Shown one piece after another: positions 9,199-17,450 of a DNA stretch of 64,000 nt (the first letter of the stretch is position 1; the number at the start of each line of letters is the position of its first letter). The stretch lies in assembly GCA_963839925.1 (NCBI GenBank), contig CAWIWV010000002.1:1116001-1180000 (forward strand), read 5' to 3'. The notes below the pieces were generated by a model. That model saw only the letters and a list, made by a program, of their open reading frames with translations. It did no database searches and was not told where the DNA came from. The stretch comes from Bog-756 sp963839925. Its GTDB lineage: Bacteria > Actinomycetota > Acidimicrobiia > Acidimicrobiales > RAAP-2. The position numbers and the translations under genes were made by a program.

Positions 9199-9915
9199 AT
9201 GAAGGTCGATTCTGGCATGGTCGAGCTGGAGCATCTCGTTCCCGGCCAGTGCATACTTGTGGTCGACGATGAACCCGGCATCGTCCACGCCGTGGCCAGC
9301 GCGCTTCGCCAAGACGGCTTCGAGGTCGAAGTGGCGACGAGTGGTTGGACGGCGGTCGCAGTAGCTCTCGAGCGTCCCCTCGACTTGATCGTGCTCGATG
9401 TGACGCTGCCCGACCTCGATGGCGTCGAGGTCACGCGCCGTCTGCGAGCTGCAGGCTCTCGTGTTCCCATCCTGTTCCTCGGCGTGCGGAACATCTCCCC
9501 GACCAGAATCGCTGCCTTGAGGATCGGTGGTGACGAGTGCATGATCAAGCCGTTCGCGTTGGGCGCACTCGTGGCCCGGGTCCACGCGATTCTCCGGCAG
9601 ACCGGCGGCGAGCCTCAAGCCAACGGGATCCTCCGATTCGCCGACATCGAGATGGACGAGAATGCCCATCAGGTCACGCGGGCGGGGCAATTGATCGCGC
9701 TTTCGGCTACCGAGTTTAACCTCCTCCGCTATTTCCTTCTCAATCCGAAACAAGTGCTGTCCAAGTTCCAGATCCTCGGGTATGTCTGGCCCTACGACTT
9801 CGGAGGCAGTCCGACCATAGTCGAGGTCTACGTCAGTTATCTGCGGAAGAAACTCGAGGCCGTTGGAACCCCGGTCATCGTCACGGTGAGAAAAGTTGGC
9901 TACGCGCTCAGGTAG
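9199..9915 (+). CDS. OmpR/PhoB-family response regulator, orphan
   Basis: A 238-residue two-domain regulator. The receiver (residues 17-132) has the acidic pair at D23-D24, the phospho-acceptor D67 in LIVLDVTLPDLDG and the conserved K117 in MIKPF. The switch Thr/Ser normally found in LFLTA is replaced by Gly (LFLGV, about residue 95), so phosphorylation may couple differently. The winged-helix output domain (about 143-238) has LSATEFNLLRYFLLNP and ends VRKVGYALR as usual. A good ribosome binding site (GGGAGGGCGG) precedes the ATG. No histidine kinase is adjacent, and a transposase fragment follows directly after the TAG stop, so a partner gene may have been lost or may lie elsewhere. Confidence 0.9.
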   Translation: MKVDSGMVELEHLVPGQCILVVDDEPGIVHAVASALRQDGFEVEVATSGWTAVAVALERPLDLIVLDVTLPDLDGVEVTRRLRAAGSRVPILFLGVRNISPTRIAALRIGGDECMIKPFALGALVARVHAILRQTGGEPQANGILRFADIEMDENAHQVTRAGQLIALSATEFNLLRYFLLNPKQVLSKFQILGYVWPYDFGGSPTIVEVYVSYLRKKLEAVGTPVIVTVRKVGYALR

Positions 9916-10233
9916 CGATTCCACGTCGAGTCGATCCAGACTGACAACGGCAGCGAGTTTCAATCGTCGTTCCACTGGCACGTTCTCGACCGGGGCATCC
10001 GCCACGTCTACATCCGGCCCCTCACTCCGAGGCTCAATGGAAAGGTTGAGAGATCCCACCGGATCGACGGCGAGGAGTTCTACCGAATGCTCGATGGTGT
10101 CGTCGTCGACGACAGCGAGCTCTTCGCCGAAAGGCTCCAAGAATGGGAGGACTACTACAACTACGATCGCCCGCACGGCGGTCTTGGAGGCCAAACTCCC
10201 TACGAGCGCCTACGCCAGAAGACCAAGGGCCCC
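9916..10233 (+). pseudogene. IS481-type transposase, C-terminal remnant
   Basis: Reading in one frame from the base after the response-regulator stop gives about 106 residues typical of the C-terminal half of IS481-family (rve) transposases. Features are TDNGSEFQ, containing the second catalytic Asp, then RPLTPRLNGKVERSHR with the catalytic Glu, and YYNYDRPHGGLGGQTPYERL near the end. The N-terminal helix-turn-helix and the first catalytic Asp are absent and there is no start codon, so the element is dead. It ends about 26 bases before tRNA-Ser(CGA). No terminal inverted repeats were recognised. Confidence 0.88.
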
Positions 10234-10259
10234 GAGAAACGATCATCTTCAGTTCTACA

Positions 10260-10347
10260 TGGCGGAGGGAGTGGGATTCGAACCCACGGTGCCTTGCGAC
10301 ACAACGGTTTTCGAGACCGTCCGATTCGTCCGCTCTCGCATCCCTCC
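10260..10347 (-). tRNA. tRNA-Ser(CGA)
   Basis: The complement strand folds as a class II tRNA. The acceptor GGAGGGA pairs with TCCCTCC, there is a long variable arm, the T-loop is GTTCGAATC, and the anticodon stem ACGGT/ACCGT encloses loop CTCGAAA, giving anticodon CGA for UCG codons. The 3' CCA is encoded (10260-10262). It shares a 28-base 3' segment with the second tRNA-Ser at 15463-15547. Confidence 0.95.
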
Positions 10348-10572
10348 AGATGTAACTATTTGCTGTCTGAGCTGGGTTGTCGTGGCGAACAGTTGAACGA
10401 CGACCTGCCCTACGGCGGGTAACGATAGTACAGGGATCGAATGACGACGGAGGCGTAGTCGCGTCGACGTCCTCACCCTTCCTCTCACCTCGCGATCGCC
10501 AGGGGTTCCACTTCAGCGTGGGTATCGATGCTCCGAGCAATGAGGGCGATGCGCACGCACGAGACCCCACCG

Positions 10573-13500
10573 ATGAGTCGCAGCACGTCAGTTGTGGCGA
10601 GGCTGCTGATCGCTGTCGCGAGCGTGCTGGTCGGCTTGGTCGTCATGGCGACCCCCGCGGTCGCTGCCACGCCGAGCGTGACGGTGGTGTCCCCCACTTC
10701 GGGTGCGACCACAGGCGGTACTTCGGTGACCATCACCGGCACGAATTTCACCGGCACCACCGCTGTCGATTTCGGCACGACGGCCGCAACCAGCTTCACC
10801 GTCAACTCGCCCTCTTCGATTACCGCGACTTCCCCACCTGAAATTGCCGGGACGGTCGATGTGACCGTTTCCGGACCCGGGGGGACGAGCGGAAGCTCGG
10901 GATCCGACCAGTTCACCTACTCGAATCTCGACTGGTTCGAGTCGTCTCCGGGAACCTCGCCCTCGAGCCGGTACGGCTACACGATGGCCTACGACGCCGC
11001 AACCAACCAGACGATCCTGTTCGGCGGCTCCAATGGCAGCACCAGCGAAAACGACACCTGGGCCTGGAACGGGACGACCTGGACCGAGGTGGCGAGCACC
11101 GGTCCCTCCGGTCGATACGACTCGGCCATGGCCTACGACACCGCCACCGGCCAGCTCATCCTGTTCGGCGGATCGAACGCGAGCACCTACGACAGTGATA
11201 CCTGGGCGTGGAACGGGACGGGGTGGACCGAGCTCGCGACGACCGGGCCCTCCGCCCGGAGTTTGGAGTCGCTCGCCTATGACACCACCACCAGTCAGCT
11301 GGTCCTGTTCGGTGGCTGGAACGGAACCACCTACGACGGCGACACCTGGGTCTGGGGCGGGACCAGCTGGACCGAGGTCGCCACCAGCGGGCCGGCAGGT
11401 CGTATCGCTGCCCCGATGGCCTACGACGCTGCGAACAGCCAACTCGTGCTCTTCGGTGGCTTCGACGCCAGTGGGAACCTGGGGGACACCTGGAACTGGA
11501 ACGGCCTTGCATGGTCCCAGCTCTCGCCGGCGCAATCCCCCTCCGCTCGGGCCTACTCGCAGATGACCTACGACCCGGCCACGGGCGAATTGCTGATGTT
11601 CGGCGGACTTAACGGCAGCCTCCTCGGCGATACCTGGGCGTGGAACGGCAGCACGTGGGCGCAGCTTGCACCGGCAACATCGCCTCCGGCTCGCTACCAC
11701 GCAGCCATGGCCTACGACGCCGCCACCGGGCAGCTGCTCCTCTTCGGTGGGTACAACGGCGGCGGCGAGTTGGGCGACACCTGGCTGGTCGGTGCCCCGA
11801 TCGTCTCGGCGGTCTCGCCGTCCTCCGGTCCGATCACAGGTGGGACCACGGTCACCGTCACCGGCTCGGGCTTCACCGGGGCGACTGGTGTCTACTTCGG
11901 GAGCACTCCCGCCACCACCTTCACCGTCAATTCGGCTTCCTCGATCACCACCACCTCCCCGTCGGACGCCGCCGGCACAGTCGACGTGACGGTCAGTGTC
12001 GGCGGTGATACATCGCCGACCGCCGCCGCCGACGGCTTCACCTATGTGGCCGCTCCGACGGTCACCGGAGTGACCCCGACCTCGGGACCGACCTCGGGCG
12101 GATCGCCGGTGACCCTCATCGGGACCAACTTCGGCGAGGCGAGCGCGGTCCACTTCGGGACGACCGCGGCCACCTTCATCGTCGACTCCTCCGCCTCGAT
12201 CACCGCGACCAGTCCGCCAGGGCCGGCCGGCACGTTCAACGTGTCCGTCACCACCCCAGGGGGAACCTCTGCGACCAGTGTGGCGGATGACTTCACCTTC
12301 GATCCCGCGCCGACGATCACACGATTGAGTACGACCGTCGGGACGGAGACCGGTGGCACCACCCTGACCATTACCGGGACCGGCTTCGTGGTCGGCGCGA
12401 CGACGGTCTCTTTCGGGACGAGTCTGGCGACTGCAGTCAACTGCACCTCGACGACCAGCTGCACCGCAACCTCACCCGCCGGGTCGGCTGGAACGGTGAA
12501 CATCACCGCGACCACCGCAGGTGGCACCTCCGCGACCAGCGGCGCAGACGAATTCACCTATGAGGGCGTGCCAACGGTCACTGCCGTGAGCCCGTCCAAA
12601 GGTTCCCGCGCCGGCGGGACAACTGTCGCCATCACCGGCACCAACTTCACCGGAGCCACCGCCGTCACTTTCGGAACGACGGCCGCAACCACCTTCACCG
12701 TCGCTTCGCCCACTTCGATCACCGCGATCAGCCCGACGGAGCCGGCTGGCACCGTCGACGTCAAGGTCACCACTCCGATCGCCACGTCATCGGCCGGTGC
12801 GGCAGACCAATTCACCTTTCAGGCATCTCCCACGGTCACCTCGGTCAGCCCGGCGTCGGGACCGGCCTCCGGCGGGACCAGGGTCACGATCGACGGAATC
12901 GGTTTCGTGGTCGGGGCGACGGCGGTCTCCTTCGGGACGAGTGCAGCGACTGGAGTCACCTGCAGCTCGACGACCAGCTGCACCGCCAGCTCCCCGCTGG
13001 GGGCAGTCGGAACTGTCGACGTGAGAGTGACCACCTCTGCCGGCACCTCGGCGATTCGACCCGCCGACCACTTCGTCTACGAAGGCGCTCCGGTCGTGAC
13101 CGCGGTCAGTCCCGCGGCCGGCCCCGTCTCTGGAGGCAACGCAGTCACCATCACCGGAACCGACTTCAGCGGGGCAACCGCCGTCGACTTCGGCACCACG
13201 GCAGCCGCGGCATTCACGGTCAACTCGGGCACCTCGATCACGACCGTGTCGCCGGCCCAGTCCGCCCGGACCGTGCACGTCACCGTCACCGGTCCGGCTG
13301 GTCGCTCGACGTCAAGCACAGCCGATGAATTCACCTACAAGGTCGGCTCGCCAACCGTGCTGTCGGTCAGTCCAGCGTTCGCTGGAACCGCTGGGGGTGT
13401 CACTGTCACGATCAGAGGGACAGGGTTCACCGGCGCGAGCAGAATCGACTTCGGAAAAACTCCCTCGGCTGTCTTCACCGTCAACTCATCTTCCTCTATC

Positions 13501-14892
13501 ACCGCCGCTGCACCGGCCGAGGGTGCCGGCGCCGTGGACGTCACGGTCACGACCGCCGACGGAACATCGACGGTCAGTGCGGCAGACCACTTCACCTACG
13601 AGCCACTCCCGACGGTGACTTCGATCAACCCGAGCTCAGGCTCGACGGCCGGAGGGACCTCGACGACCATCGAGGGAGCCCACTTCGGTGGCGCGACCGT
13701 CGTCCAATTCGGGAGCTCCGTGTCCACCCACTTCACGGTGCGTTCGGCCACCTCGATCACCGCAAGCTCACCTGCGGGCGCCGCCGGCGTCGTGGACGTG
13801 AGAGTGATTGCTCCCGGTGGAGTGTCGGCTGCTGTCACCCGGGACCGCTTCAGCTATGTCACTCCGACTCCAACGCCGACGGTGTCCAGTCCCACCCCCG
13901 GCTCATCGGTCTCCTCGCTGCCAACGGTCAGCGGGACGGGAGTCCCAGGCGCGGTCGTGACGGTGACCGACTCCGGTGGAGCGACGGTTTGCACCACGGT
14001 CGTCAGCGCCTCGTCGACGTGGTCCTGCACGGCATCCGCTCCACTGCCTTCGGGGGCGACGAGCATCTCGGTGACCCAGGCCGACGGCAGCATGCCGCAG
14101 TCCTCTGCTGTCACCATCTCGGTCGTCGTGACCGGATCCGACCAAATCGGGTACCGGATGGTCGCCTCTGACGGCGGGGTCTTCGACTTCGGGTCCGCCG
14201 CCTTCTACGGATCGACCGGCAACCTCGCCCTCAACCAACCGATCGTCGGGATGGCCTCGACTCCCGACGGAAAGGGCTACTGGCTGGTCGCATCGGACGG
14301 TGGGATCTTCTCGTTCGGCGACGCCATGTTCTACGGATCGACCGGCAACCTCGCTCTCAACCAACCGATCCTCGGGATGGCCTCCACTCCGGATGGAAAG
14401 GGCTACTGGCTGGTCGCATCCGACGGCGGGATCTTCTCGTTCGGCGACGCCATGTTCTACGGCTCAACCGGCAGCATCGCTCTCAACCAACCGATCGTCG
14501 GGATGGCCTCGACTCCCGACGGAAAGGGCTACTGGCTGGTCGCATCCGACGGCGGGATCTTCTCGTTCGGCGACGCCACGTTCTACGGCTCAACCGGCAG
14601 CATCGCTCTCAACCAACCGATCGTCGGGATGGCCTCGACTCCCGACGGAAAGGGCTACTGGCTGGTCGCATCCGACGGCGGGATCTTCTCGTTCGGCGAC
14701 GCCACGTTCTACGGATCGACCGGCAACCTCGCCCTCAACCGACCGATCGTCGGGATGGCCTCGACTCCCGACGGCAAGGGCTACTGGCTGGTCGCCTCGG
14801 ACGGTGGGATCTTCTCGTTCGGGGACGCGCCGTTCGACGGCTCGATGGGCGGAACTGCTCTCAACAAGCCGATCGTCGGGTTCGCCCAGTGA
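10573..14892 (+). CDS. large secreted multidomain surface protein: IPT/TIG, Kelch and FGDA blades
   Basis: About 1440 residues. A signal peptide (MSRSTSVVARLLIAVASVLV, then an AVA-type site) argues for the ATG at 10573 over the one at 10528. In order: one IPT/TIG domain; six Kelch-type repeats (QLVLFGGWNGTT, DTWVWGGTSWTEV); eight further IPT/TIG domains, each with a PTVTSVSPASGPASGGT-type opening; one Ig-like domain (PGAVVTVTDSGG); and six C-terminal FGDA blades of 42 residues. There is no LPXTG or obvious anchor. IPT/TIG domains are Ig-like folds of adhesins and exoenzymes, and Kelch repeats form a six-bladed propeller, so binding at the cell surface is likely; no catalytic motif was seen. 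The gene lies alone between two tRNA-Ser genes. Confidence 0.9.
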   Translation: MSRSTSVVARLLIAVASVLVGLVVMATPAVAATPSVTVVSPTSGATTGGTSVTITGTNFTGTTAVDFGTTAATSFTVNSPSSITATSPPEIAGTVDVTVSGPGGTSGSSGSDQFTYSNLDWFESSPGTSPSSRYGYTMAYDAATNQTILFGGSNGSTSENDTWAWNGTTWTEVASTGPSGRYDSAMAYDTATGQLILFGGSNASTYDSDTWAWNGTGWTELATTGPSARSLESLAYDTTTSQLVLFGGWNGTTYDGDTWVWGGTSWTEVATSGPAGRIAAPMAYDAANSQLVLFGGFDASGNLGDTWNWNGLAWSQLSPAQSPSARAYSQMTYDPATGELLMFGGLNGSLLGDTWAWNGSTWAQLAPATSPPARYHAAMAYDAATGQLLLFGGYNGGGELGDTWLVGAPIVSAVSPSSGPITGGTTVTVTGSGFTGATGVYFGSTPATTFTVNSASSITTTSPSDAAGTVDVTVSVGGDTSPTAAADGFTYVAAPTVTGVTPTSGPTSGGSPVTLIGTNFGEASAVHFGTTAATFIVDSSASITATSPPGPAGTFNVSVTTPGGTSATSVADDFTFDPAPTITRLSTTVGTETGGTTLTITGTGFVVGATTVSFGTSLATAVNCTSTTSCTATSPAGSAGTVNITATTAGGTSATSGADEFTYEGVPTVTAVSPSKGSRAGGTTVAITGTNFTGATAVTFGTTAATTFTVASPTSITAISPTEPAGTVDVKVTTPIATSSAGAADQFTFQASPTVTSVSPASGPASGGTRVTIDGIGFVVGATAVSFGTSAATGVTCSSTTSCTASSPLGAVGTVDVRVTTSAGTSAIRPADHFVYEGAPVVTAVSPAAGPVSGGNAVTITGTDFSGATAVDFGTTAAAAFTVNSGTSITTVSPAQSARTVHVTVTGPAGRSTSSTADEFTYKVGSPTVLSVSPAFAGTAGGVTVTIRGTGFTGASRIDFGKTPSAVFTVNSSSSITAAAPAEGAGAVDVTVTTADGTSTVSAADHFTYEPLPTVTSINPSSGSTAGGTSTTIEGAHFGGATVVQFGSSVSTHFTVRSATSITASSPAGAAGVVDVRVIAPGGVSAAVTRDRFSYVTPTPTPTVSSPTPGSSVSSLPTVSGTGVPGAVVTVTDSGGATVCTTVVSASSTWSCTASAPLPSGATSISVTQADGSMPQSSAVTISVVVTGSDQIGYRMVASDGGVFDFGSAAFYGSTGNLALNQPIVGMASTPDGKGYWLVASDGGIFSFGDAMFYGSTGNLALNQPILGMASTPDGKGYWLVASDGGIFSFGDAMFYGSTGSIALNQPIVGMASTPDGKGYWLVASDGGIFSFGDATFYGSTGSIALNQPIVGMASTPDGKGYWLVASDGGIFSFGDATFYGSTGNLALNRPIVGMASTPDGKGYWLVASDGGIFSFGDAPFDGSMGGTALNKPIVGFAQ
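14215..14844 (+). repeat. five 126-bp near-identical tandem units
   Basis: The sequence ACCGGC recurs at 14215, 14341, 14467, 14593 and 14719, exactly 126 bases apart, and the units between are almost identical. Each encodes one 42-residue blade (GSTGNLALNQPIVGMAS, then STPDGKGYWLVAS and DGGIFSFGDA). Differences are confined to a few codons, for example NLALNQ against SIALNQ. The near-identity at DNA level points to recent expansion or ongoing homogenisation. Confidence 0.95.
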
Positions 14893-14930
14893 GCAACCGA
14901 TCCCCTCGGCAGTCTCCGATGGTGAATCGC

Positions 14931-15395
14931 TCAGTCGATCTCGCCGCTCCCGCGCCGTCCTGCAAAGAAGGCCGACAGTTGGGCGGCCGCTTCGTCGGCG
15001 CGGACGCCCGCAGTGACCGCCACCTCGTGGTTGAGCCTTGGGTCCGCACAGAGGTTGTAGAGCGATCCGCATGCTCCAGCCTTGAGATCGGCCGCCCCGA
15101 ACACGAGACGACCCAGCCGGGCGGCAACCAGAGCCCCTGCGCACATCGGGCACGGCTCGAGGGTGACCACCAGGGTCACCTCCGACAGTCGCCAAGTACC
15201 GAGAGAGGCGGCGGCATCGGAGATTGCCAGGAGCTCGGCGTGAGCAGTCGGATCACCGCGCTTCTCTCGTTCGTTATGCCGAGTCGCGATGACTTTGTTC
15301 CCGACGAGGGCAACTGCTCCCACCGGAACGTCACCGTGGGCGAGAGCCTCTGTCGCTTCCGCGAGGGCGACGCCCATGGCAGCAGCGTCGTCCAT
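14931..15395 (-). CDS. tadA: tRNA-specific adenosine deaminase
   Basis: A deaminase of about 154 residues that converts A34 to inosine in tRNA-Arg(ACG). The zinc site is complete: the HAE motif in PTAHAELLAI, with the catalytic Glu, and the PCxxC motif in EPCPMCAGAL. The start at 15395 (MDDAAAMGVALAEA) fits the family; a longer frame reaches 15458, next to the tRNA, but its first 21 residues look non-coding. The gene is convergent with the large surface protein and lies directly downstream of tRNA-Ser(TGA) on the same strand, so the two may be co-transcribed. The C-terminus (AAAQLSAFFAGRR) is typical of the family. Confidence 0.93.
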   Translation of the reverse strand: MDDAAAMGVALAEATEALAHGDVPVGAVALVGNKVIATRHNEREKRGDPTAHAELLAISDAAASLGTWRLSEVTLVVTLEPCPMCAGALVAARLGRLVFGAADLKAGACGSLYNLCADPRLNHEVAVTAGVRADEAAAQLSAFFAGRRGSGEID

Positions 15396-15462
15396 TGATC
15401 GGTTCAGCCCTTCCTGAGAGTTCGGCGTGGTCGGTCGCTGGGTCTTGTCCCGGTCCATAGAG

Positions 15463-15547
15463 CGGAGGGAGTGGGATTCGAACCCACGGAGGGTCTCCCC
15501 TCACGGCTTTTCAAGAGCCGCGCATTTGTCCGCTCTGCCATCCCTCC
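15463..15547 (-). tRNA. tRNA-Ser(TGA)
   Basis: The complement folds as a class II tRNA with acceptor GGAGGGA/TCCCTCC, a long variable arm, T-loop GTTCGAATC, and anticodon stem CGGCT/AGCCG enclosing CTTGAAA, giving anticodon TGA. CCA is not encoded. It reads UCA/UCG codons. Confidence 0.95.
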
Positions 15548-15612
15548 GAGCGCTTGCCAGGGTAGCCGCACCGAGAAGTTGCTCTGGCGACCAGACAGTG
15601 TTCCCGCGTGCC

Positions 15613-16593
15613 CTACTCGTACGTTTCTATCTCGATCCGGAGCTGCTCGACCCACTCACCGGCCTGTCGCTGCGAAGTACTGACCTCGATGCGAATTGCC
15701 GGGCCGGCCGGACCAGCTGCGGGATAAGAGCCCAGGAACTTGAGGCCCGCGAGCTCCGCATGGAGGTCGCGCAGGCAATCGCTGATCACCGCGTCCGCAA
15801 TGTGCCCCTCGAAGTCGATGATGAAGCAGTAGTCGCCGAGCGACTTCTTGGTCGGCCGGGACTCGAGCTTGCTCAAGTTGATGTTGCGGGCGGCGAACTG
15901 GCCGAGGATGGCGTAGAGACTGCCCGGGTGATCTGCATTCTGGAAACAGACGATGCTGGTGCGGTCGTGCCCGGTCGGGACGGGAATCCCGGACTTGGCC
16001 AGTGAGACGAACCGGGTCTGATTGTCCGGATGGTCTTCGATCTCCTCGCTCAGGATCTCGAGACCGTAGAGCTGGGCCGCCAGCCTCGGAGCAATCGCTG
16101 CAGTCGGGCGCGCAGACAGACTCGCATCGTTTTCTCCGAGCAGGCGGGCCGCTTCTGCCGTCGAGTTTGTGGCCATCGTCTCTACCGACGGGAGGTGTGT
16201 GGTGAGGAACTGTCGGCATTGGGCGGTGGCAACCGGTATCGACGCCACCCGTTCGATGTCGGCAAGTTGAACTCCGGGGCGGGCCATCAGGTGGAGATGG
16301 ACGTCGAGGATCACCTCCCGCTGGATTCGGAGGTCGAACTCGAACACCAGGCTGTCGAGGATGTCTCGGACAGTCCCTTCGATGGCGTTCTCCAGCGGGA
16401 CGAAACCGAGCTCGACCGCTCCGGAATCGACCGCTTCGAGCACCTCGACCAAGGAACCCATCGGAATGATCTCGCTCGAGGCGTAGTCCGGCTCGCTGAG
16501 GAGCGCCTCCTCGGTGAAGGTGCCCTCAGGCCCCAAGAAGGCGATCCGCGTCGATGGCCCCGTGCGAGAGCCGGGGGATGCGTCGGTGGCCAT
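15613..16593 (-). CDS. pheA: prephenate dehydratase
   Basis: A 326-residue cytoplasmic enzyme that converts prephenate to phenylpyruvate in phenylalanine synthesis. The catalytic domain (about residues 17-195) opens with RIAFLGPEGTFTEEALL and contains GFVPLENAIEGTV, GLEILSEEIEDHPDNQTRF with the TRF motif, and the substrate-contacting Asn/Glu region. The ACT regulatory domain (about 205-290) has SIVCFQNADHPGSLYAILG and the ESRP motif in LSKLESRPTKKSLGDY, which binds phenylalanine for feedback control. There is no chorismate mutase domain, as is usual for actinobacterial PheA. It is divergent from larB with only 23 bases between start codons, so the two promoters must overlap or lie inside the genes. 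Confidence 0.95.
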   Translation of the reverse strand: MATDASPGSRTGPSTRIAFLGPEGTFTEEALLSEPDYASSEIIPMGSLVEVLEAVDSGAVELGFVPLENAIEGTVRDILDSLVFEFDLRIQREVILDVHLHLMARPGVQLADIERVASIPVATAQCRQFLTTHLPSVETMATNSTAEAARLLGENDASLSARPTAAIAPRLAAQLYGLEILSEEIEDHPDNQTRFVSLAKSGIPVPTGHDRTSIVCFQNADHPGSLYAILGQFAARNINLSKLESRPTKKSLGDYCFIIDFEGHIADAVISDCLRDLHAELAGLKFLGSYPAAGPAGPAIRIEVSTSQRQAGEWVEQLRIEIETYE

Positions 16594-16616
16594 ACCCAGG
16601 CAGGATAGTGAACATC

Positions 16617-17450
16617 ATGGACGAATCCCGACTCCAACAGCTGCTTTCCGACGTCCGATCCGGTCAGTGCTCGCCCGACGAAGCAGTGCATCAGCTCCGA
16701 CGGTTGCCGTTCGCCGACCTCGGATTCGCCAAGGTCGATCACCATCGGTTCTTGCGCCAAGGGCTTCCCGAGGCCGTCTACGGGCAGGGGAAGACGCCGC
16801 AGCAGTGCACGGCGATCGTCGGCGAGCTCTTGAGCAACGCCGGGTCGGCAACGCACGACGAGTCCGCTGACGAGTTCGACGGCCACCTCGAGGGTACCGG
16901 CTCCCCGGTGGTGCTGACTCGAGCGGACATCACGCAGGTGGAGATGGTGATGGCGGAGCACCCCGGAGGGATCCGCACCGTCACCGGGGTCGCCACCGGA
17001 CGCGATCAGATCCGGGGTGAGCTCTCCACGGTTGTCTGGCGGTCTGCCGAGAGCCGGCCGGCCCGGACATTGGTGATCACCGCCGGCACCTCCGACCTCC
17101 CGGTGGCACGCGAGTGCGAGGCCACGCTCGCAGCTCTCGGGCTTCGACCGTCCCTCCTGGCCGACTGCGGCGTCGCCGGGGTCCATCGTCTCCTCGCCTC
17201 GGCCGACGAGCTGGCCGACGTCGACGCGGTCGTCGTGGTGGCGGGCATGGAAGGGGCGTTGGCCAGTCTGGTCGGCGGCATCACCCCGGCGCCGGTCGTC
17301 GCCGTTCCCACCAGCACCGGCTACGGCGCCGCCCTCGAGGGAGTGACTGCACTGTTGGCGATGCACGCTTCGTGCGCGGCGGGCATCACCGTCGTGGGAA
17401 TCGACAACGGATTCGGCGCCGCGTGCGCCATCTCGCGGATGCTTCCGTGA
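16617..17450 (+). CDS. larB: nickel-pincer cofactor biosynthesis protein LarB (nicotinate adenine dinucleotide carboxylase)
   Basis: A 277-residue enzyme of the AIR-carboxylase-like LarB family. It carboxylates and hydrolyses NaAD to pyridinium-3,5-biscarboxylate mononucleotide, the first step of nickel-pincer nucleotide synthesis. The C-terminal half has the PurE-like glycine-rich core (VITAGTSDLPVARECEATL, VVVAGMEGALASLVGG) and the conserved Cys region HASCAAGITVVGIDNGFGAA. The start MDESRLQQLLSDVRSG at 16617 fits; upstream sequence in frame looks non-coding. It overlaps larC by four bases (GTGA), so they form one operon. larE, the third synthesis gene, is about 6 kb away on the other strand; no larA (racemase apoprotein) is in the window. 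Confidence 0.93.
   Translation: MDESRLQQLLSDVRSGQCSPDEAVHQLRRLPFADLGFAKVDHHRFLRQGLPEAVYGQGKTPQQCTAIVGELLSNAGSATHDESADEFDGHLEGTGSPVVLTRADITQVEMVMAEHPGGIRTVTGVATGRDQIRGELSTVVWRSAESRPARTLVITAGTSDLPVARECEATLAALGLRPSLLADCGVAGVHRLLASADELADVDAVVVVAGMEGALASLVGGITPAPVVAVPTSTGYGAALEGVTALLAMHASCAAGITVVGIDNGFGAACAISRMLP

Noticed and set aside
10260..10347. tRNA as attachment site of a genomic island
   Set aside because: No integrase or repeat of the tRNA end that is not explained by the second tRNA-Ser.
10143..10422. Frames reading GFEPTVP/GIRTHG across tRNA-Ser(CGA)
   Set aside because: These are the well-known false proteins from the tRNA T-arm and are not genes.
10588..12153. 521-codon minus-strand frame opposite the large surface protein
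   Set aside because: Arg/Gly-rich, no domain, typical complement shadow of a repetitive GC-rich gene.
14215..14844. Regularly spaced repeats that could suggest a CRISPR array
   Set aside because: The units are 126 bases, in frame, encode protein blades and have no unique spacers.
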